50,605 bases of DNA. Source: Eubacteriales bacterium. Its GTDB lineage: Bacteria > Bacillota > Clostridia > Lachnospirales > Lachnospiraceae. The notes beneath the pieces are model-generated. The model saw only the letters and a list, made by a program, of their open reading frames with translations, had not been told where the DNA came from and did not search any database. Of this stretch, positions 25,722 to 34,468 are shown piece after piece. The DNA lies in the NCBI GenBank assembly GCA_030539395.1, contig JAUNSC010000026.1:1-50605 (forward strand), given 5' to 3'. The translations under genes and the position numbers were made by a program. Each line of letters starts with the position of its first letter. Position 1 is the stretch's first letter.

Positions 25722-26432
25722 ATGGCAATGCTTGAAGTAAAAGACCTGGAAGTATGTTACGGTATGATTCAGGCGATCAAAGGGATTTCCTTTGAAGTAA
25801 ACGAGGGAGAAGTTATCGCGCTGATCGGTGCAAACGGGGCGGGAAAGACAACGACTCTTCATACGATCACAGGACTTCTGAGCCCGAAAAGCGGAAGTGT
25901 GATTTTTAACGGACAGGATATTACCAAAATCCCGGCCCATAAAATTGTTGGCCTGGGAATGGCCCATGTACCGGAAGGAAGACGCGTATTTGCACAGTTT
26001 ACTGTTCTTCAGAATCTCAAGATGGGGGCTTACACAAGAACAGATAAAAACGAGATCGAAGAATCTCTTGAAATGGTATATAAAAGATTTCCGCGTCTGG
26101 AAGAACGTAAGAATCAGCTGGCGGGAACGCTTTCGGGCGGTGAACAGCAGATGCTGGCCATGGGCCGGGCACTGATGTCTAAACCCAGGATTATTCTGAT
26201 GGATGAGCCGTCCATGGGACTTTCACCGATTCTGGTAAATGAAATTTTCGATATTATCCAGAGTGTCAGTGCCAGTGGAACAACAGTACTTCTGGTAGAA
26301 CAGAATGCGAAGAAAGCACTTTCCATTGCGGACCGTGCTTACGTGCTTGAAACAGGAAAAATCGTTCTGGATGGGGACGCTAAGGTTCTTATGAATGATG
26401 ATTCCATCAAAAAAGCATATCTTGGTGAATAG
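25722..26432 (+). CDS. Branched-chain amino-acid ABC ATPase LivF
   Basis: Second ATPase of the importer, 236 residues. Walker A is GANGAGKTTTLHTITG, the signature LSGGEQQMLAMGRAL, and Walker B IILMDEPSMGLSP. The LivF-specific HVPEGRRVFAQFTVLQNL follows the Q-loop region. Nearly contiguous with livG (12 bases), with AAGGAG upstream, it completes the livJHMGF set. The next gene, a kinase-like protein, follows 102 bases later without an obvious terminator. Confidence 0.95.
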   Translation: MAMLEVKDLEVCYGMIQAIKGISFEVNEGEVIALIGANGAGKTTTLHTITGLLSPKSGSVIFNGQDITKIPAHKIVGLGMAHVPEGRRVFAQFTVLQNLKMGAYTRTDKNEIEESLEMVYKRFPRLEERKNQLAGTLSGGEQQMLAMGRALMSKPRIILMDEPSMGLSPILVNEIFDIIQSVSASGTTVLLVEQNAKKALSIADRAYVLETGKIVLDGDAKVLMNDDSIKKAYLGE

Positions 26433-26534
26433 AAGTGTGCTATAATATGAATCATAAACAGGGAACAGAAGGTTTTGAGCCTGGCGTTCGGAGCGTTTAT
26501 AGACATTTGTAATTATATTGGGAGGTGTAAAGGT

Positions 26535-27155
26535 ATGGAGAAGGTCATTATTACAATTGCGAGACAGTATGGAAGCGGCGGAAAGACAATTGGAAAAATG
26601 TTTGCTGAGAAACACGGGATTCCCTGCTATGAAAGAGATATTCTCCGCAAGGCATCTGATGAGAGCGGTATTAATGAAGCTTTATTTGGCGAAGTGGATG
26701 AAAAGCTGAAAAGCGGTTCTCTTTTTGGGATTTCTAAGAAGATTTACAGGGGAGAGCTTTTACCGCCGTCCAGTCCGGAATTCACATCTCCGCAGAATCT
26801 GTTTAATTATCAGGCAAAGATAATACGCGATCTGGCAGAAAAGAGCTCCTGTGTATTTATTGGACGCTGTGCTGACTTTGTTCTGGCGGACCGCAATGAT
26901 GTTGTGAGTGTATTTATCCATGCACCGAAGGAATACTGCCTGGTACAGGCAAAAGAACGTACCTCTTCTGCTGTGGGTAACCTTGAAAAATATATAGAAA
27001 AAACAGATAAGTTCAGAGGTGACTTCTATCGTTATTACACCGGGCATGAATGGAATGATGCCAGAAACTATGATCTGTGTCTGAACAGCAGCAAACTTGG
27101 ATTTGAAGGCTGTGTGGAAGCAATCGAGAAGTACATAGAAACAAGATTTAAATAA
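26535..27155 (+). CDS. Cytidylate kinase-like family protein
   Basis: Protein of 206 residues with a modified P-loop near the N-terminus (ITIARQYGSGGKTIGKMFAE). It is followed by GIPCYERDILRKASDESGI, FIGRCADFVLADRNDV and a basic lid-like segment, resembling the AAA/cytidylate-kinase-like family (PF13189). True CMP kinases recognise CMP with other conserved segments, so the actual substrate is unclear. ATG 26535 has GGGAGGTG upstream and gives the family start MEKVIITIARQ; the frame also extends back to 26475. It lies at the end of the liv operon, ahead of a bidirectional terminator. Confidence 0.8.
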   Translation: MEKVIITIARQYGSGGKTIGKMFAEKHGIPCYERDILRKASDESGINEALFGEVDEKLKSGSLFGISKKIYRGELLPPSSPEFTSPQNLFNYQAKIIRDLAEKSSCVFIGRCADFVLADRNDVVSVFIHAPKEYCLVQAKERTSSAVGNLEKYIEKTDKFRGDFYRYYTGHEWNDARNYDLCLNSSKLGFEGCVEAIEKYIETRFK

Positions 27156-27169
27156 ATAGTATATCAAAA

Positions 27170-27207
27170 CTCCGAGGCAATTTAAAATATTGCTTCGGAG
27201 TTTTTTT
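27170..27207. terminator. Bidirectional terminator between kinase-like and XRE genes
   Basis: CTCCGAGGCAAT pairs with ATTGCTTCGGAG and is followed by seven T residues on the plus strand and by TTTTG on the minus strand. The stop of the leftward XRE gene overlaps its last base. Confidence 0.9.
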
Positions 27208-27542
27208 CAAAGGCTGTTATTTTGGGCAGCCAGATAACCTTTGGCATAGGAAATCAGGGCATTGCGGCCATTTCCATCCATTTTCCGGTACATCTGAATC
27301 AGCGCGGACTCCTCGTCGCACAGATCATTTCTTTGAACGGGCATATGACGAAGGTCAGTAAGTCCCAGGATATAATCAGCACTTGTATTAAAAAAATTGC
27401 ACAGTTTGACCAGGGATTTTGCGCTGGGAGCGTTTTTTCCAATTTCATAGGCGCTGATCATTTCCTGTGATACGCCCAGTTCAATGCTGAGGCGGGTCTG
27501 GGACAGATGTTTTTCTTCTCTTAATTCGCGGATACGATTCAT
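27207..27542 (-). CDS. XRE-family helix-turn-helix regulator
   Basis: Protein of 111 residues. The HTH_3 domain fills residues 1-63: MNRIRELREEKHLSQTRLSIELGVSQEMISAYEIGKNAPSA continues into the usual LVKLCNFFNTSADYILGLTD. The C-terminal part (about 48 residues) is helical and may mediate dimerisation or ligand response. I start it at ATG 27542 (AAGGATTGG upstream) rather than 27575. It is divergent from deoB; two similar dyads lie in the shared intergenic region, suggesting autoregulation and possibly control of deoB-cdd. Confidence 0.88.
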   Translation of the reverse strand: MNRIRELREEKHLSQTRLSIELGVSQEMISAYEIGKNAPSAKSLVKLCNFFNTSADYILGLTDLRHMPVQRNDLCDEESALIQMYRKMDGNGRNALISYAKGYLAAQNNSL

Positions 27543-27571
27543 AAAAATACCAATCCTTTTTGTTTTATGAT

Positions 27572-27630
27572 ACAATTTTAAATTGTCAACGACAGAATTA
27601 CAGATTGTGGATAATACAATTTAAAATAGT
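27572..27630. promoter_or_regulatory. Two related dyads, candidate XRE operators
   Basis: ACAATTTTAAATTGT (27572-27586) is a 15-base dyad. ACAATTTAAAATAGT (27616-27630) is a degenerate copy 44 bp away. The first overlaps a minus-strand TTGACA (27584-27589) facing the XRE gene. Confidence 0.5.
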
Positions 27631-27720
27631 ATATATTTATCCGGTTGCATAATTAAGAAATTTAGACTAAACTGATAATACAACAAACGAAATCTGATTT
27701 TAGGAAAAGGCGGGTTTAAT

Positions 27721-28893
27721 ATGAATGTAAAAAGAGTATTTGTAATTGTACTGGACAGTTATGGCATCGGACATGCGCCGGATGCGGCAGACTTTGGAGA
27801 TGAAGGTGCGAATACACTGGGAACGATCCGTAAATCGGAGAAATATCATACACCAAACATGGAAAGACTGGGGCTGTTCTGTATTGACGGAGTAGAGCCG
27901 ATAGAAAATCAGCCGGAAGTAATTGGTTCTTATGGAAGACTGCAGGAGGCATCCAGAGGGAAAGACACAACAATCGGACATTGGGAGATTGCAGGGGTCA
28001 TTTCTGAAAAACCGCTGCCCACATATCCGAATGGATTTCCGCAGGATGTGCTGGATAAACTGGAAGAAGCGACAGGAAGGGGAATTCTCTGCAACAGGCC
28101 CTGTTCGGGAACTCAGGTAATCGCGGATTACGGTGAGGAACATATGAAAACGGGCAGGCTGATCGTGTATACGTCAGCCGACAGTGTACTTCAGATAGCG
28201 GCCCATGAGGATGTGGTTCCTCTGGAAACTTTATATGAATACTGTCATAAAGCCAGGGAGATCATGATGGGAGAGCACAGTGTGGGAAGAGTTATTGCAC
28301 GGCCGTTTGTGGGTACTCCAGGCAATTTTACCAGAACACCTCACCGCCATGACTATTCTCTTCTTCCGCCGGCACCGACTATGATGGATGCAATTGTGGC
28401 AAATGGCATGGACACATTGGGAGTTGGAAAAATCTTTGATATTTTTGCCGGAAAGAATATTCAAAAGACAGTTTCTATTTCCGGAAATGTGGATGGCATG
28501 GAAAAAACGCTGGAGTTTCAGAAGGAAGATTTTAACGGACTTTGTTTTGTGAATCTGGTGGATTTTGATATGTTGTACGGCCATAGAAATGATATCGACG
28601 GTTATGCCAATGCGGCAACTGTTTTTGACGGACAGCTTAAAACTTTTATGGAAAATATGAGGGAAGAAGATGTTCTGTTCATTACGGCAGACCATGGCTG
28701 TGATCCCGGATACCCGGGGACAGACCATTCCAGAGAATGCATTCCGGTTATGATCTACGGTGAACCGGTAAAAGAAAATGTAAACCTGGGAACCGGAAAG
28801 ACCTATGCCAACATAGGAGCAACTGTATTGGATATGTTGGGCGTTAAGGGAGACATAAAGGGTGAAAGCTTCTGGCAGGAAATTAAAAAATAA
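27721..28893 (+). CDS. deoB: Phosphopentomutase
   Basis: Interconverts (deoxy)ribose-1-phosphate and (deoxy)ribose-5-phosphate, linking nucleoside phosphorolysis to central metabolism. The 390-residue protein matches the usual bacterial DeoB length. It carries metal-binding segments VLDSYGIGHAPDA (N-terminus), GKDTTIGHWEIAG near residue 85, PHRHDYS, and the C-terminal ITADHGCDPGYPGTDHSRE. The cap domain lies between. It is 32 bases ahead of cdd, so the two form an operon. Its products feed DeoC, encoded at 33770-34432. Preceded by AAAGGCGGG. Confidence 0.96.
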   Translation: MNVKRVFVIVLDSYGIGHAPDAADFGDEGANTLGTIRKSEKYHTPNMERLGLFCIDGVEPIENQPEVIGSYGRLQEASRGKDTTIGHWEIAGVISEKPLPTYPNGFPQDVLDKLEEATGRGILCNRPCSGTQVIADYGEEHMKTGRLIVYTSADSVLQIAAHEDVVPLETLYEYCHKAREIMMGEHSVGRVIARPFVGTPGNFTRTPHRHDYSLLPPAPTMMDAIVANGMDTLGVGKIFDIFAGKNIQKTVSISGNVDGMEKTLEFQKEDFNGLCFVNLVDFDMLYGHRNDIDGYANAATVFDGQLKTFMENMREEDVLFITADHGCDPGYPGTDHSRECIPVMIYGEPVKENVNLGTGKTYANIGATVLDMLGVKGDIKGESFWQEIKK

Positions 28894-28925
28894 CAGGTGT
28901 AAGGTCAGAAACGGAAAGGGGATTT

Positions 28926-29354
28926 ATGGATACAGTAAAAATAAAAGAGCTGATCAGTCAGGCATTTGAAGCTCAGAAATATGCGTATGTGCCATATTCG
29001 AATTTTTGCGTGGGGGCGGCGCTCCTGGCGAAAAACGGAACCATTTACCGGGGATGCAATATTGAGAATGCATCCTATACTCCGACCAATTGCGCAGAGA
29101 GAACGGCTTTTTTTAAGGCGGTATCAGAAGGTATAAGAGAGTTTGAAGCGATTGCTATTGTGGGTAATAAAAAAGGAGTCGAAAAAGGAGCAGGAGAAAT
29201 CTGTCCTCCCTGCGGTGTATGCCGTCAGGTAATGGGTGAGTTTTGTGATCCGAAGACTTTTCAGGTGATTCTGGCAGCCGGCGAGGAGCAGTACCGCATA
29301 TTTAAACTGGAGGAACTGCTTCCTCTTGGATTCGGTCCGGAAGAATTGTTATAA
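28926..29354 (+). CDS. cdd: Cytidine deaminase
   Basis: Deaminates cytidine and deoxycytidine to uridine and deoxyuridine, which are substrates for the pyrimidine phosphorylase at 32409. The 142-residue protein has the zinc site C56 in NCAERTAF, with proton-shuttling E58, plus C96 and C99 in PPCGVCRQ, the small tetrameric type. The N-terminal YAYVPYSNFCVGAALL also fits. It follows deoB in one operon with GAAAGGGG upstream of the start. A short AAAGTA/TACTTT dyad lies between its stop and the convergent kinase gene. Confidence 0.95.
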   Translation: MDTVKIKELISQAFEAQKYAYVPYSNFCVGAALLAKNGTIYRGCNIENASYTPTNCAERTAFFKAVSEGIREFEAIAIVGNKKGVEKGAGEICPPCGVCRQVMGEFCDPKTFQVILAAGEEQYRIFKLEELLPLGFGPEELL

Positions 29355-29392
29355 TTAAAGTATCTTGACGTACTTTGACCTGTTTCAGACAG

Positions 29393-30676
29393 TTATAATT
29401 GTACTACAAATTGAACCATATTGTTTCCGAGCGTTTTGCCGTGGATTGTTCCTTTATGCAGCTCTGTGATGGACTTGGCAATGGAAAGCCCAAGCCCGTA
29501 GCTGCCGTCAGAGGAGCGGGCTTTATCACTGCGGTAAAAACGCTCGAATACTTTTTGCGGATCAAATTCTTCGGCTGAACAGAATGAGTTTGTGATATAT
29601 AAATGGATATGGCGGCCTCCGGTGAGACGGACATTGATTTCGCCGGATGGATCACAGTATTTCAGAGCATTGTCCATCAGGATGGATACCAATTGGCGGA
29701 TTTTTGCTTCGTCACCGCTAAAATACAGATTTTCTTTTATATGGACAGTCAGTGATTTGCCCTGGGTGGCGGCAGGTGCGTTAAAAGAACTGACTGTGTC
29801 GTAAACGGCATCTGATATATTAAAGTTTGAAAAATATATTTTTTGTTCCTCATCCATTTTTGCCATGGCAATCAGGTCTGCGACAAGATTCGACAATTTC
29901 TGCACCTGGCGGTCAATGGCATCAAACCATTCGCTGTCTCCATAGGTGAGGCGTGCAAGTTCATTATCCGCAGAAATGGCGGTAAGAGGAGTTTTCAGTT
30001 CGTGCCCGGCATCGGTCACGAACTGTTTTTGTTTTTCATAGCTTTCCACAATCGGATGAATCACTTTTCCGGAGGCAATGACAATAAATACCAGCACCAG
30101 CAAAAAACTGACCAGACCAATTAAAAGAGAAAAGAAAAGCAGGGAAGATACGGCGTGGAGTGCGGAAGATGCATCCACAATGGCGATCAGAGTTTCTGAT
30201 GAACCATCTGTATCTGTATGGATTTCTTTGCGGAATTTATAGGAACCTTCCCATCCTGCAGAAGATTTTGCAGAAAGAATGGCAGAAATAAAGTCCCGGA
30301 GTTCTTCGTCAGTATAACTCTCGGCAATATCCCGGCGTACATCTTTTATCTCGCTGTTTTCATCCAGGCGGATAAGACAACCTTTAGCGGAAAATTTCAG
30401 GTTGCCAAGAAATTGGGGAAAAAGGTAGTAAGGTTCATTTTTCTGCGGTTTTTCCTGGCCGGTTTCATGGGGAATCTTTTTTCCGTCTGAATCGGGACCG
30501 CTGTCCGATGATTCGGAAGGCTTTTGCTCGGACAGCAGACTTTCCAGTCTGGAATTCAGCAATTGATTTCTCTGGTAAACAAAAATGCCGTTGATAGAGA
30601 GGACCAGCAGCAAAATAACAGACAGAAGGGACAGGGCTGCTATGTGAATAAATTTTTTCCTGAGAGTTTTGATCAT
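29393..30676 (-). CDS. OmpR-type sensor histidine kinase
   Basis: Membrane kinase of 427 residues, partner of the regulator at 30699-31376. Helix 1 is about residues 9-34, then a 140-residue extracytoplasmic region with a Ser/Asp/Gly-rich stretch (residues 52-66). Helix 2 is about 178-201. The HisKA motif is VTDAGHELKTPLTAISADNEL with H225, followed by N box MDNALKY, G1-type and GLGLSIAKSI motifs. The start is ATG 30676 (GAAAGGA upstream); the frame extends to 30763 but that would run across the spacer into the regulator gene. The same kinase-regulator layout divergent from an exported protease suggests envelope sensing. Confidence 0.93.
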   Translation of the reverse strand: MIKTLRKKFIHIAALSLLSVILLLVLSINGIFVYQRNQLLNSRLESLLSEQKPSESSDSGPDSDGKKIPHETGQEKPQKNEPYYLFPQFLGNLKFSAKGCLIRLDENSEIKDVRRDIAESYTDEELRDFISAILSAKSSAGWEGSYKFRKEIHTDTDGSSETLIAIVDASSALHAVSSLLFFSLLIGLVSFLLVLVFIVIASGKVIHPIVESYEKQKQFVTDAGHELKTPLTAISADNELARLTYGDSEWFDAIDRQVQKLSNLVADLIAMAKMDEEQKIYFSNFNISDAVYDTVSSFNAPAATQGKSLTVHIKENLYFSGDEAKIRQLVSILMDNALKYCDPSGEINVRLTGGRHIHLYITNSFCSAEEFDPQKVFERFYRSDKARSSDGSYGLGLSIAKSITELHKGTIHGKTLGNNMVQFVVQL

Positions 30677-30698
30677 GGGAAATCCTTTCTGTTTTGAT

Positions 30699-31376
30699 TT
30701 AAGAATTTTTGCTTTCCAGGCAATAACCCACACCTCGAACAGCACGGATATTGACAGGGGCATTCAGCAATTCAATCTTTTTTCGAAGGTTTGATATGTA
30801 TACCCAGATGACACTTATCTCCACATTCGCATCCCATCCCCATACACGTTCCATTAAAGTCTCGGTGGGAATTACCATGCCGGGAGTCTGCATGAGAAGC
30901 TCCATGACCTGATATTCGCGGCTGGGCAGGTGAAGCTTATGGCTTTTATAACTTAATTCAAAGGATGATATGTCCAGAGAGAGGCCGCAAAACCGCATGG
31001 AATCAGACTGGTATTGTTCCCGGCGCCGAAGCATGGCGCGTACCCTGGCCAGAAGTTCACTGACGGCAAAAGGCTTTGGAAGATAATCATCTGCGCCGGC
31101 ATCCAGTCCGGATACACGGTCGGACACATCGCTTTTGGCAGTCAGAAGGAGTACCGGAGCAGATACACCATCGGATCTTAGAGATTTTAAGACTTCTATA
31201 CCATCCATACCGGGCATCATGATGTCCAGTATTATGCCGTCATAGTGCCCGTCTGAAGCATAAATATATGCATCTGTACCGTTACTTACACAGTCAACAC
31301 TATAATTATTTTTTTGAAAAAGGACAGACAAAGCCCTGGAAATATCGTGGTCATCTTCGGCAATCAGCAGTCGCAT
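30699..31376 (-). CDS. OmpR/PhoB-type response regulator
   Basis: Response regulator of 225 residues: receiver domain (residues 1-115) with D8-D9, phosphoacceptor D51 in LDIMMPGMDG and K in LPKPF, then a winged-helix domain (about 125-223) with LPSREYQVMELLMQTPGMVIPTE and RKKIE/RGVGYCLE features. It lies 22 bases upstream of its kinase and is divergent from the C39-like protease gene. TTTAGG direct repeats in front of that protease gene are the best candidate binding site. Confidence 0.95.
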   Translation of the reverse strand: MRLLIAEDDHDISRALSVLFQKNNYSVDCVSNGTDAYIYASDGHYDGIILDIMMPGMDGIEVLKSLRSDGVSAPVLLLTAKSDVSDRVSGLDAGADDYLPKPFAVSELLARVRAMLRRREQYQSDSMRFCGLSLDISSFELSYKSHKLHLPSREYQVMELLMQTPGMVIPTETLMERVWGWDANVEISVIWVYISNLRKKIELLNAPVNIRAVRGVGYCLESKNS

Positions 31377-31478
31377 AACAAACCTCCTGTTGAGGATATT
31401 TATTTTTTGATTATGATATCATATCTGAAATGCATTTTCCAGAAATGGGAGAAGATATCACAAAATGTTCAAAGTTCT

Positions 31479-31495
31479 TTTAGGATACCTTTAGG
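31479..31495 (+). promoter_or_regulatory. TTTAGG direct repeats, candidate OmpR-type regulator site
   Basis: TTTAGG-N5-TTTAGG, with 11-bp periodicity, lies upstream of the C39-like gene. The pattern is the same as TTTAAG-N5-TTTAAG used by streptococcal CiaR and other OmpR-family sites. CATGAT (31500-31505) or GATAAC downstream could be the -10 box. Confidence 0.6.
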
Positions 31496-31545
31496 TTGCC
31501 ATGATAGGCTGATAACATCAAAAAGAGGGAAAGGTATAAGGAATA

Positions 31546-32277
31546 ATGACAATGAAGCATTTTTTTCATATATTGATGTCGGGAATTGTTTGTGCGGCTG
31601 GTTTATCCTGTTCGGTGTCCGCGGTGGAAACAGAGGAAATGATCGTGGGGGTAACAGCTGCGTCCCAATCAGTTGTCATACAAGACTTTCCATTGATTTA
31701 TCAGGAGCCGGAGCTTCCTACAGGATGTGAAATTACGGCAATGACAATGGTGCTGAATTATTACGGATTAAACGCAGATAAAGTAAATATGGCGTTAGAA
31801 TATCTCCCTGTTTTATATGATGAAGGATTCTACTATGGTGAGGACGGAAGACTGTTTGGAAATGATATGGAAAATTATTTTATAGGTGATCCTGCCACAT
31901 CTACCGGATATATATGCGGACCCGGGGCGATTGTAACGGCGGCAAACCGATATCTTTCAGAGACGGGCAGTTTACTTCGGGCCGTGAACATGACGGGAAT
32001 ATCGGCCGGGGAATTATATGAGCTGATTGATCAGGATATTCCCATAGTAATATGGGGAACGATCGGAATGGAGGAACGGGGTGAGGTGAATGGATGGTAC
32101 CGGGAAGACGGAGTATTTATGGACTGGAGCAATAACGATCATGGGACAGTTCTGATTGGTTATACGGGGAGCACAGTTGTATTGGCAGATCCTGTTTTGG
32201 GGTATTATGAGATTGCAAAAGATGATTTTGAAGATGTTTATAAAAGCCGGGGATGTAAATGCGTAATACTTCGATAA
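31546..32277 (+). CDS. Exported C39-like cysteine peptidase
   Basis: Secreted protein of 243 residues with a signal peptide (to about residue 26, SVSA-VE) and a Peptidase_C39_2-type domain. Likely catalytic C61 is in LPTGCEITAMTMVLNYYG and H199 in NNDHGTVLIGY, with D215 in VLADPVLGYYE as the third residue. Proteins of this type occur widely in gut Firmicutes with unknown substrate. It is not fused to an ABC transporter, unlike bacteriocin-processing C39 peptidases. ATG 31552 is an alternative start two codons in. Divergent from the OmpR-type pair, which likely regulates it. Confidence 0.83.
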   Translation: MTMKHFFHILMSGIVCAAGLSCSVSAVETEEMIVGVTAASQSVVIQDFPLIYQEPELPTGCEITAMTMVLNYYGLNADKVNMALEYLPVLYDEGFYYGEDGRLFGNDMENYFIGDPATSTGYICGPGAIVTAANRYLSETGSLLRAVNMTGISAGELYELIDQDIPIVIWGTIGMEERGEVNGWYREDGVFMDWSNNDHGTVLIGYTGSTVVLADPVLGYYEIAKDDFEDVYKSRGCKCVILR

Positions 32278-32301
32278 AATGATATCTCTATCCCCCTTTT
32301 C

Positions 32302-32335
32302 AGACGGCCGTCCGGTATATGCCGGGAGGCCGTCT
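32302..32335 (+). terminator. Hairpin after the C39-like gene
   Basis: AGACGGCC pairs with GGCCGTCT, with an inner CCGG/CCGG stem. Only CTGTTTG follows, so termination may be moderate. Confidence 0.6.
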
Positions 32336-32352
32336 CTGTTTGTATGTAAGCA

Positions 32353-32366
32353 GAAAACGCTTGCCG
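32353..32366 (+). promoter_or_regulatory. cre-like site overlapping the deoA promoter
   Basis: GAAAACGCTTGCCG resembles the catabolite-responsive element core (TGAAARCGCTTWCA, differing at several ends) and overlaps the -35 box. CcpA control of nucleoside catabolism is known in Bacillus; here it is an inference. Confidence 0.45.
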
Positions 32367-32389
32367 TAAAGCATCAAAAAGACTATACT
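32361..32389 (+). promoter_or_regulatory. Promoter of deoA-deoC-hydG
   Basis: TTGCCG (32361-32366), a 17-bp spacer and TATACT (32384-32389). AAGGGGG ahead of ATG 32409 is the ribosome binding site. Confidence 0.75.
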
Positions 32390-32408
32390 ATACTCAAGGG
32401 GGCTGAAT

Positions 32409-33734
32409 ATGATGAGAATGTATGATTTGATTGAAAAAAAACGTGATGGGGGACAGCTTTCAGAGGATGAAATCCGCTGGATGATTAAGGAATATGTGGA
32501 TGGAAGTATTCCGGATTATCAGATGTCAGCCATGCTGATGGCTATTTTTTTCCGGGGGATGACGGATATGGAGACATCGATCATGACAGATGCTGTGGCC
32601 AGGTCCGGAGATATGGTTGATTTGTCACCGATCCGGGGAGTAAAAGTAGATAAGCATTCTACCGGCGGAGTAGGCGATAAAACAACTCTGGTGATAGCGC
32701 CGATCGTTGCTGCATGCGGTGTCAAGGTGGCCAAAATGTCGGGTCGGGGACTTGGACATACTGGCGGTACGGTGGATAAACTGGAAAGTATACCGGGGCT
32801 TCGCACCGACCTGGATAAAGAGGAGTTCTTTTCAGTGGTAAATAAAACAGGAATAGCTGTGATCGGACAGTCCGGAAATCTGACACCGGCAGATAAGAAA
32901 CTTTACGCGCTCCGTGATGTGACGGCTACTGTGAACAGTATTCCGTTGATTGCAGTTTCTATCATGGGCAAGAAGCTGGCGGCAGGGAATGATGCCATCC
33001 TTCTGGATGTAACTACCGGAAGCGGTGCTTTTATGAAAAAGCTTGAGGATTCCATTGAGCTTGCAAAGAAGATGACAGCCATTGGCGATGCGGCGGGAAA
33101 ACGTACAGCAGCGCTGATTACCGATATGGATACGCCACTGGGATTTGCCATCGGAAATGCCATGGAAGTGAAGGAATCCCTGGAAGTACTGAAGGGAAGA
33201 GGACCGGAAGACTTAAAAGAAGTCTGTATGGCACTGGCATCCAATATGCTGTATCTTGCAGGGCAGGGAAGTCTGGAACAGTGCCGCCAAAAAGCGCAGG
33301 AAGTAATTGATAACGGTCAGGCACTGGAACGTTTTGCAGATATGGTAGAAGGTCAGGGAGGCGACAGAAGGTATGCTTATGATTCAGAACTGTTTGCAAA
33401 GGCACCCTGTTATCGTGAGGTGACTGCAAAGGCGGATGGATTTATTGCCCATATGGATGCTCAGAGCATCGGAGTGGCGTCTACGATGCTGGGTGCAGGA
33501 CGGGAGACAAAAGAAAGCGTGATCGATATGTCCGCGGGCATCATATTAAAAAAGAAAACAGGAGATGCAGTAAAGAAAGGCGATGTAATAGCAGAACTTT
33601 ATACATCGAAGGAAGAATTGCTTGACGGGGCCGAAATGCGTTATCAATCAGCGATCACCATCGGAGATACTGCACCGGAAGAGAAACCTCTGGTACTGGC
33701 AAGAGTGGAAAAAGGCCAGGTTGAAAAATATTAG
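32409..33734 (+). CDS. deoA: Pyrimidine-nucleoside/thymidine phosphorylase
   Basis: Cleaves thymidine, deoxyuridine or uridine with phosphate to the base and (deoxy)ribose-1-phosphate. The 441-residue length suits the Firmicute pyrimidine-nucleoside phosphorylase (Pdp), which shares this family. The signature KHSTGGVGDKTTLVIAPIVA lies near residue 80, followed by KMSGRGLGHTGGTVDKLESI and the C-terminal barrel-sandwich domain with KKKTGDAVKKGDVIAEL. With cdd, deoB and deoC it completes deoxynucleoside breakdown to acetaldehyde and glyceraldehyde-3-phosphate. It is first in a probable deoA-deoC-hydG operon under a cre-like element. ATG 32412 is a possible alternative start. Confidence 0.95.
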   Translation: MMRMYDLIEKKRDGGQLSEDEIRWMIKEYVDGSIPDYQMSAMLMAIFFRGMTDMETSIMTDAVARSGDMVDLSPIRGVKVDKHSTGGVGDKTTLVIAPIVAACGVKVAKMSGRGLGHTGGTVDKLESIPGLRTDLDKEEFFSVVNKTGIAVIGQSGNLTPADKKLYALRDVTATVNSIPLIAVSIMGKKLAAGNDAILLDVTTGSGAFMKKLEDSIELAKKMTAIGDAAGKRTAALITDMDTPLGFAIGNAMEVKESLEVLKGRGPEDLKEVCMALASNMLYLAGQGSLEQCRQKAQEVIDNGQALERFADMVEGQGGDRRYAYDSELFAKAPCYREVTAKADGFIAHMDAQSIGVASTMLGAGRETKESVIDMSAGIILKKKTGDAVKKGDVIAELYTSKEELLDGAEMRYQSAITIGDTAPEEKPLVLARVEKGQVEKY

Positions 33735-33769
33735 AAGACGGCAGGTAAAACGGAAAGGAGATATATTAT

Positions 33770-34432
33770 ATGAACGCAAAAGAAATGTTAAAGTATGTGG
33801 ATCATACCCAGTTAAAAGCATTTGCAACATGGGAGGATATCAAAAAGTTATGTGATGAAGCAATCGAGTGTGATACGGCTTCTGTCTGCATCCCGCCCTG
33901 TTATATCAGGCGCGTAAATGACACTTACGGAGAAAAGATCAATATTTGTACTGTAGTAGGTTTTCCGCTGGGGTATAGTGTGACAGCGGCAAAGGTGGCA
34001 GAGACGCAGCAGGCGCTGGAAGACGGTGCAAATGAAATTGATATGGTCATCAATATCTCGGATGTTAAGAACGGTGATTTTGATGCCGTTGAGAAAGAAA
34101 TCAAGACACTGAAAGATGTGGTTGGAGATAAAATCCTGAAAGTTATCATCGAGACGTGCTACCTGACAGAAGAAGAGAAAATTGCCCTTTGCAAAGCTGT
34201 GACAAACGCAGGTGCAGACTTTATCAAGACATCTACAGGATTCGGCACAGGCGGCGCTACACTGGAAGATATTAAGCTCTTCAAAGAGCATATTGGGGAA
34301 AAGGTAAAAATGAAAGCGGCAGGCGGTGTGAAGAGCGTAGAAGATCTGGAAGCATTTATCAAAGAAGGATGCGCGAGAATCGGTACCAGTTCAGCCGTGA
34401 AAATGGTGAAAGAGTATCTGGAAAAGAAGTAG
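33770..34432 (+). CDS. deoC: Deoxyribose-phosphate aldolase
   Basis: Splits 2-deoxyribose-5-phosphate into glyceraldehyde-3-phosphate and acetaldehyde. A TIM-barrel protein of 220 residues with the Schiff-base lysine K153 in FIKTSTGFGTGGAT, catalytic D91 in EIDMVINI and K182 in KMKAAGGVKS. It lies 35 bases after deoA, with AAAGGAG ahead of the start. It takes over the DeoB product. Last step of the nucleoside salvage path in this window. Confidence 0.96.
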   Translation: MNAKEMLKYVDHTQLKAFATWEDIKKLCDEAIECDTASVCIPPCYIRRVNDTYGEKINICTVVGFPLGYSVTAAKVAETQQALEDGANEIDMVINISDVKNGDFDAVEKEIKTLKDVVGDKILKVIIETCYLTEEEKIALCKAVTNAGADFIKTSTGFGTGGATLEDIKLFKEHIGEKVKMKAAGGVKSVEDLEAFIKEGCARIGTSSAVKMVKEYLEKK

Positions 34433-34468
34433 AGTGTACCGACAAGAAGGAAAGCGGGTATTTTTGAT

